Position numbers and translations under genes: made by a program | From: an uncultured Bacteroidota bacterium | Lineage (GTDB): Bacteria; Bacteroidota; Bacteroidia; Chitinophagales; Chitinophagaceae | Assembly (NCBI GenBank): GCA_903825065.1 | Contig: CAIJZG010000016.1 | Span: 1 to 8,665, forward strand | Direction: 5' to 3' | DNA: 8,665 nt | The notes under the pieces: generated by a model | The model's input: the letters and a program-made list of their open reading frames with translations, nothing else | Told to the model about the DNA's origin: nothing | The model's database searches: none | In this document: positions 5,697 through 8,665 of the stretch, piece by piece | Position numbering within the stretch: position 1 is the stretch's first letter | Layout: each line of letters opens with the position of its first letter

Positions 5697-7247
5697 TTAG
5701 TGAACTGCGGTAACATTCACTTTCTGAATTCCAGCCAAGTTTAACTCGATATGTCGATCATGTGCTTTATTAGCATATTCACTGATTATCTCAAGGATAT
5801 CATAATCTATAAAATTCGAATCTGAACCATCAATTGTAAGGCAACTGTATTCTGGAATCTGATCAAGTGTTTTTCTAAGCTGCACTTTATTCAAAAAAGT
5901 TACATTACTATTCAATTTGAGTATGATAAATTCTGTTTCGTGTTTCTTAGTTCTTGTAATGATATACTCTGTCTTAAAGTTATTCTGTATAATATAATAA
6001 ATCGAAATTAACAATCCGATACTTACCCCAACCAACAAATCGGTCAATAATATAACTAGTATGGTAAAAACAAATGGGATAAACTGTTTTCTACCTAGGC
6101 TCCACATATTTCTGTAAAGCTTTGGCTTTGTAAGATTATAGCCAGTCACCAAAAGTATAGCAGCAAGTGATGCGTAAGGTATTTTATTTAATAGGAAAGG
6201 AACAAACAAAACAGCCAATAACAAAAATAAACCGTGTGTAAAGGCGGATAATTTTGTCCGACCTCCTGCATCCACATTCGCAGCTCCTCGAACTACTACT
6301 GCAGTCATTGGTATAGCGCCAAGTAATCCACAAAGCATATTCCCAATACCTTGTGCTATCAGTTCTTTATTAACAGGGGTAATACGATTTCTTATATCCA
6401 ATTTATCAATAGCTTCCGAACACAATAAAGTTTCTAAAGTTGCTAATAAGCAAATAATTGCCCCATCTTTCCAAATCTGAATACTAGAAAACAACTTTGA
6501 AAAAATAGGGAATGAAATACTATTAAAAATATTATTGGGTATATTAACCAATTGGGTTTGTTTTAATGACAATCCCCTATCCAAAAATGAAAATAAAAGA
6601 TTTAAAAGTATACCTACTATAACTACCAAAAGCGGTGCTGGAATTACTTTTAATTTCTGTGCATATTTCTGCTGCAATAAAATCATGAGAACTAATGAAA
6701 TAATAGTGATGATAATAACACTTCTAGTTATATGATCACTAAATGATGAAAGGTTACCTAAAATATTTTCTTTAGAAAACAAATTCAGGAACCCACTGGT
6801 CCAGAAGTCAGGCCGGTCATAACCCAAAGCCAGTGGAATCTGTTTAGAAATTAAAATAATTCCAATGGCTGCAAGCATCCCTTTTATTACAGAAGAAGGA
6901 AAATAATTTGCAATAACGCCTAGTTTTAAAATACCTAAAACAATCTGGAAAAAACCTGCTACCATTACCGCTAATAAAAAAATACTGAAATCGCCCAAAG
7001 AAACAATAGAAGCAGCCACAACAGTTGTTAAACCAGCAGCGGGGCCCGACACACCTAATTGTGATCCACTTATTAATGAAACTACAAGACCTCCGATTAT
7101 TCCAGATAACAGACCGGAATAAAGAGGTGCTCCTGATGCAAGGGCGATGCCTAAACATAATGGCAGGGCTACAAGAAACACTGATAAGCCAGCGGGCAAA
7201 TCATGTTTCATCCAAATTAATCGATAGTATTTAATTCTGCGCCTCAT
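5697..7247 (-). CDS. SulP/SLC26-family anion transporter with short C-terminal STAS domain
   Basis: The 516-residue inner-membrane protein has many hydrophobic helices from about 18 to 420, then a soluble STAS domain at about 438-505 (FIILKLNSNVTFLNK; LTIDGSDSNFIDYDILEII). SulP hallmarks are FLVALPLCLGIALASGAP (24-41), the SGPAAGLT loop (67-74), ATLETLLCSEAIDKL (269-283) and MTAVVVRGAANVDAGGRT (314-331). SulP proteins carry sulfate, bicarbonate, dicarboxylates or other anions. This bacterial subgroup is often associated with carbonic anhydrases, so bicarbonate is one option, but nothing here fixes the substrate. The first 12 residues (three Arg, then KYYRLIW) precede a second ATG at 7211-7209 (MKHDLPAG), which could be the true start. 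It is the last gene of a minus-strand group, 77 bases after DUF1003, and a palindrome lies in that gap. Confidence 0.92.
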   Translation of the reverse strand: MRRRIKYYRLIWMKHDLPAGLSVFLVALPLCLGIALASGAPLYSGLLSGIIGGLVVSLISGSQLGVSGPAAGLTTVVAASIVSLGDFSIFLLAVMVAGFFQIVLGILKLGVIANYFPSSVIKGMLAAIGIILISKQIPLALGYDRPDFWTSGFLNLFSKENILGNLSSFSDHITRSVIIITIISLVLMILLQQKYAQKLKVIPAPLLVVIVGILLNLLFSFLDRGLSLKQTQLVNIPNNIFNSISFPIFSKLFSSIQIWKDGAIICLLATLETLLCSEAIDKLDIRNRITPVNKELIAQGIGNMLCGLLGAIPMTAVVVRGAANVDAGGRTKLSAFTHGLFLLLAVLFVPFLLNKIPYASLAAILLVTGYNLTKPKLYRNMWSLGRKQFIPFVFTILVILLTDLLVGVSIGLLISIYYIIQNNFKTEYIITRTKKHETEFIILKLNSNVTFLNKVQLRKTLDQIPEYSCLTIDGSDSNFIDYDILEIISEYANKAHDRHIELNLAGIQKVNVTAVH

Positions 7248-7284
7248 AGTAAACTAAATATAAGGCAAACAAATGGTGAGGATT

Positions 7285-7298
7285 CTGACAAATGTCAG
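7285..7298. promoter_or_regulatory. Palindrome CTGACA-AA-TGTCAG in front of sulP, Crp/Fnr-like
   Basis: Two perfect 6-base arms are separated by AA. The core fits TGA-N6-TCA, the general spacing of Crp/Fnr-family sites. It is 38 bases upstream of the annotated sulP ATG. A degenerate -7 box, TATATTTA (7262-7255, minus strand), lies between them. The palindrome centre would then be roughly 40-45 bases before the expected transcription start, a usual position for an activator. This is a single site with no second copy seen, so the assignment is tentative. Confidence 0.35.
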
Positions 7299-7324
7299 TT
7301 TAATATTTTTTTGAACTATTGATT

Positions 7325-7789
7325 TTACTTTTTTTCATTCATTTTTTGAAGATGTTCAAGAATTTCCAAAATCATTTCATTTTGATTTTCTAAATGTTTT
7401 AGAATTATTTGAATTTCATTTTCAGATTTCTTATTAATTAAAAAATCTTCTTCCGCTCTGATTTCAGAATGACGAGATTGAAGATTTTGGCCTACCATAA
7501 TTAATGGCATCAGAAATATCTGAATCATATTTGAAATAAAAAGCCAAAGAACAAAAGCAGGATAGGGATCAAAGCGAAAAGAAATTGGAGCTAAAGTATT
7601 CCAGCCTAGCCAAATAATTGTCCAGAAGAAAATTAGACCAAAAAAGCCCATGCTACCTACATTCATAGTGATCCATAAAGCCAGTTTATTAATTCTTGTA
7701 AGACGAGCTCGATGATTAGCATTTACGTTTCGAATGGGCCTACTTGTTTTGATTATTTCTTCAAAGGAGGGAACATCTTTATGTTTCAT
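7325..7789 (-). CDS. DUF1003 inner-membrane protein
   Basis: The 154-residue protein has two transmembrane helices (about 38-62 and 78-99) around the conserved FDPYP motif (73-77), followed by QNLQSRHSEIRAEEDF (101-116). These are hallmarks of DUF1003. The charged C-terminal part (about 112-154, ending EHLQKMNEKK) is helical with heptad-like Leu/Ile spacing and may form a cytoplasmic coiled coil. The N-terminal 37 residues are polar. No biochemical function is established for the family as far as I know. It starts 16 bases after the upstream outer-membrane-type gene and ends 77 bases before sulP, all on the minus strand. Co-transcription with both is likely, and a helper or regulatory role for the transporter can be imagined but not shown. 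Confidence 0.88.
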   Translation of the reverse strand: MKHKDVPSFEEIIKTSRPIRNVNANHRARLTRINKLALWITMNVGSMGFFGLIFFWTIIWLGWNTLAPISFRFDPYPAFVLWLFISNMIQIFLMPLIMVGQNLQSRHSEIRAEEDFLINKKSENEIQIILKHLENQNEMILEILEHLQKMNEKK

Positions 7790-7805
7790 AATACCATTAT
7801 TTCGT

Positions 7806-8585
7806 TCAAGTATGTTTCTTTGACCAACTAAGTCTTCTGCCTACAATTAATTTAAAAACTAGTTTATCAGCAGCATCTGTGAAGCCGAATCCAGGGCCGA
7901 AGTTCACTTCCCATTTCGGATCTAAATCCAAATCTGCTACTGCAAAAATTGCATGGTTCTGTTGGGGTAGTTTCTCGAATTGATTAAGTGGTCCTATGTC
8001 ACCATAATATTCCAATCCCAAACTATATTTCGATGAAGCAGCAAAGGAAGTTTTAAAACTTGGAGAGAAAGTTGGTTTTGTGTTGATATTATTACCAATG
8101 AATGCAAAACCCAATGTGGGATTCAAACTAATATAAAACTTTCCAAATGTCTTATCAATGATTGGCCGTAGTTCCATATTAAATGTTTCAGCAGCATATT
8201 CTTGCTTCTGAAATCCTATTTCTGCAGAAAGACTCAATCCTACAGGCAACTTCCAATTTTCAGGGGCGGCAATTCTAGGTCTAATATGACTCCCAATAAT
8301 TTTCCAACCATAGTTTGGTGTATAATTAGTAAAAATATAAAAACCTATTTCAAAATTATCAGTTATTCCCTGAGTAATTTCAATTGTTTCATGAATCGAG
8401 TGATTCGAAGGTAGCACTCCATTTTTTAAATCTTTATTCCCGTTTGCAGTAAAATTGCTGTGCAATTCAAGCATCGTTTCTCCCTTAGTCATAGTGGATG
8501 ATCCATAAACTTGAATCTCATAATTATCCTGTGCGAATCCTATGAAACAGATTAAACAAGATATAATAAACAGTATTTGTTTCAT
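7806..8585 (-). CDS. Secreted, probable outer-membrane beta-barrel protein of unknown function
   Basis: The 259-residue protein begins with a signal peptide: MKQ, a hydrophobic core, and likely cleavage near FAQ-D at 18-20. The rest is rich in alternating polar/apolar strands with aromatic residues and Gly/Asn turns (FEIGFYIFTNY; FYISLNPTLGF; YSLGLEYYGDIGP; WEVNFGPGFGFTDAADKLVFKLIVGRRLSW). It ends in a strand like the last strands of outer-membrane barrels, although five polar residues (SKKHT) follow the final Trp. Its C-terminal part recalls outer-membrane proteins annotated as transporters or as MetA-pathway-of-phenol-degradation-like. I cannot assign a substrate. Its ATG overlaps the stop of the preceding gene (ATGA) and DUF1003 follows after 16 bases, so translation coupling and a shared operon are likely. 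Confidence 0.75.
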   Translation of the reverse strand: MKQILFIISCLICFIGFAQDNYEIQVYGSSTMTKGETMLELHSNFTANGNKDLKNGVLPSNHSIHETIEITQGITDNFEIGFYIFTNYTPNYGWKIIGSHIRPRIAAPENWKLPVGLSLSAEIGFQKQEYAAETFNMELRPIIDKTFGKFYISLNPTLGFAFIGNNINTKPTFSPSFKTSFAASSKYSLGLEYYGDIGPLNQFEKLPQQNHAIFAVADLDLDPKWEVNFGPGFGFTDAADKLVFKLIVGRRLSWSKKHT

Positions 8586-8665
8586 TTCTTTTTTTTCTTT
8601 TCAGCCTCTTTAGCTTTTTGATTATCCTGATTGGTCTTCAAACGATATTTTACAATATCCATTAT
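8582..8665 (-). CDS. C-terminal end of an unidentified protein with a lysine-rich tail, 5' part outside the window
   Basis: On the minus strand a frame is open from the right edge to a TGA at 8584-8582 and reads IMDIVKYRLKTNQDN, then QKAKEAEKKKKK. The last codons are A-rich and end in the four-base overlap ATGA with the start of the outer-membrane-type gene, a classic operon junction. The tail is hydrophilic and probably helical. The fragment is too short to name a family. The Met at 8662 could in principle be a start of a 26-residue peptide, but a longer gene continuing to the right is more likely. Confidence 0.6.
   Translation of the reverse strand: MMDIVKYRLKTNQDNQKAKEAEKKKKK

Noticed and set aside
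6844..7234. Open frames on both strands overlapping the start of sulP (6844-7158 minus, 7025-7234 plus)
   Set aside because: The sulP frame has clear SulP motifs across this region; the others have odd composition (many Cys, Phe, Arg) and no recognisable motif.
8584..8662. Complete 26-residue lysine-rich mini-protein starting at the Met at 8662
   Set aside because: The frame stays open to the window edge, so the Met is more likely internal to a longer gene.
1..8665. CRISPR arrays, tRNA/rRNA genes, insertion sequences, attachment sites
   Set aside because: I found no spaced repeat arrays, cloverleaf or ribosomal signatures, transposase genes or flanking inverted repeats by reading both strands.

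Overview
The window looks like a chromosomal stretch from an AT-rich member of the Bacteroidota. This is inferred from three things: AT-rich intergenic DNA without clear Shine-Dalgarno sequences, one good match to the Bacteroidota -7 promoter element (TAnnTTTG) upstream of fabV, and the gene families present. It holds seven complete protein genes and two edge fragments. There are two convincing intrinsic terminators. No rRNA, tRNA, mobile element, CRISPR array or long gene-free stretch was seen.

Left part (1-3124). The first 139 bases encode the C-terminal tail of HypE, the [NiFe]-hydrogenase cyanide-ligand maturase, ending in its functional PRIC tail. A hydrogenase maturation locus therefore probably lies to the left. 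An aldehyde module follows: an ExaC/AldB/AcoD-type NAD(P)-dependent aldehyde dehydrogenase, then a Cys-rich DUF779 protein of unknown function, then a convergent AraC-family regulator whose stop codon overlaps that of the DUF779 gene. A strong hairpin terminator sits between the dehydrogenase and DUF779. A 9-bp direct repeat 43 bp apart precedes the dehydrogenase and could be the regulator's target.

Middle part (3261-5592, minus strand). A membrane-anchored diheme cytochrome c comes first on the map and FabV (enoyl-ACP/trans-2-enoyl-CoA reductase) second. A long intrinsic terminator behind fabV separates their transcription. The cytochrome resembles electron-accepting subunits of periplasmic alcohol/aldehyde dehydrogenases, so a link with the aldehyde module is possible, but only as inference from proximity.

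Right part (5697-8665, minus strand). A tightly spaced group is read from right to left: the end of an unidentified lysine-rich protein (4-base ATGA overlap), a secreted outer-membrane beta-barrel-like protein, a DUF1003 inner-membrane protein, and a SulP/SLC26 anion transporter with a STAS tail. It looks like an envelope-associated anion transport operon. A TGA-N6-TCA palindrome in the gap before sulP is compatible with a Crp/Fnr-type site.

Most genes belong to recognisable families. The least understood parts are the DUF779-aldehyde dehydrogenase partnership and the outer-membrane protein/DUF1003/SulP set.
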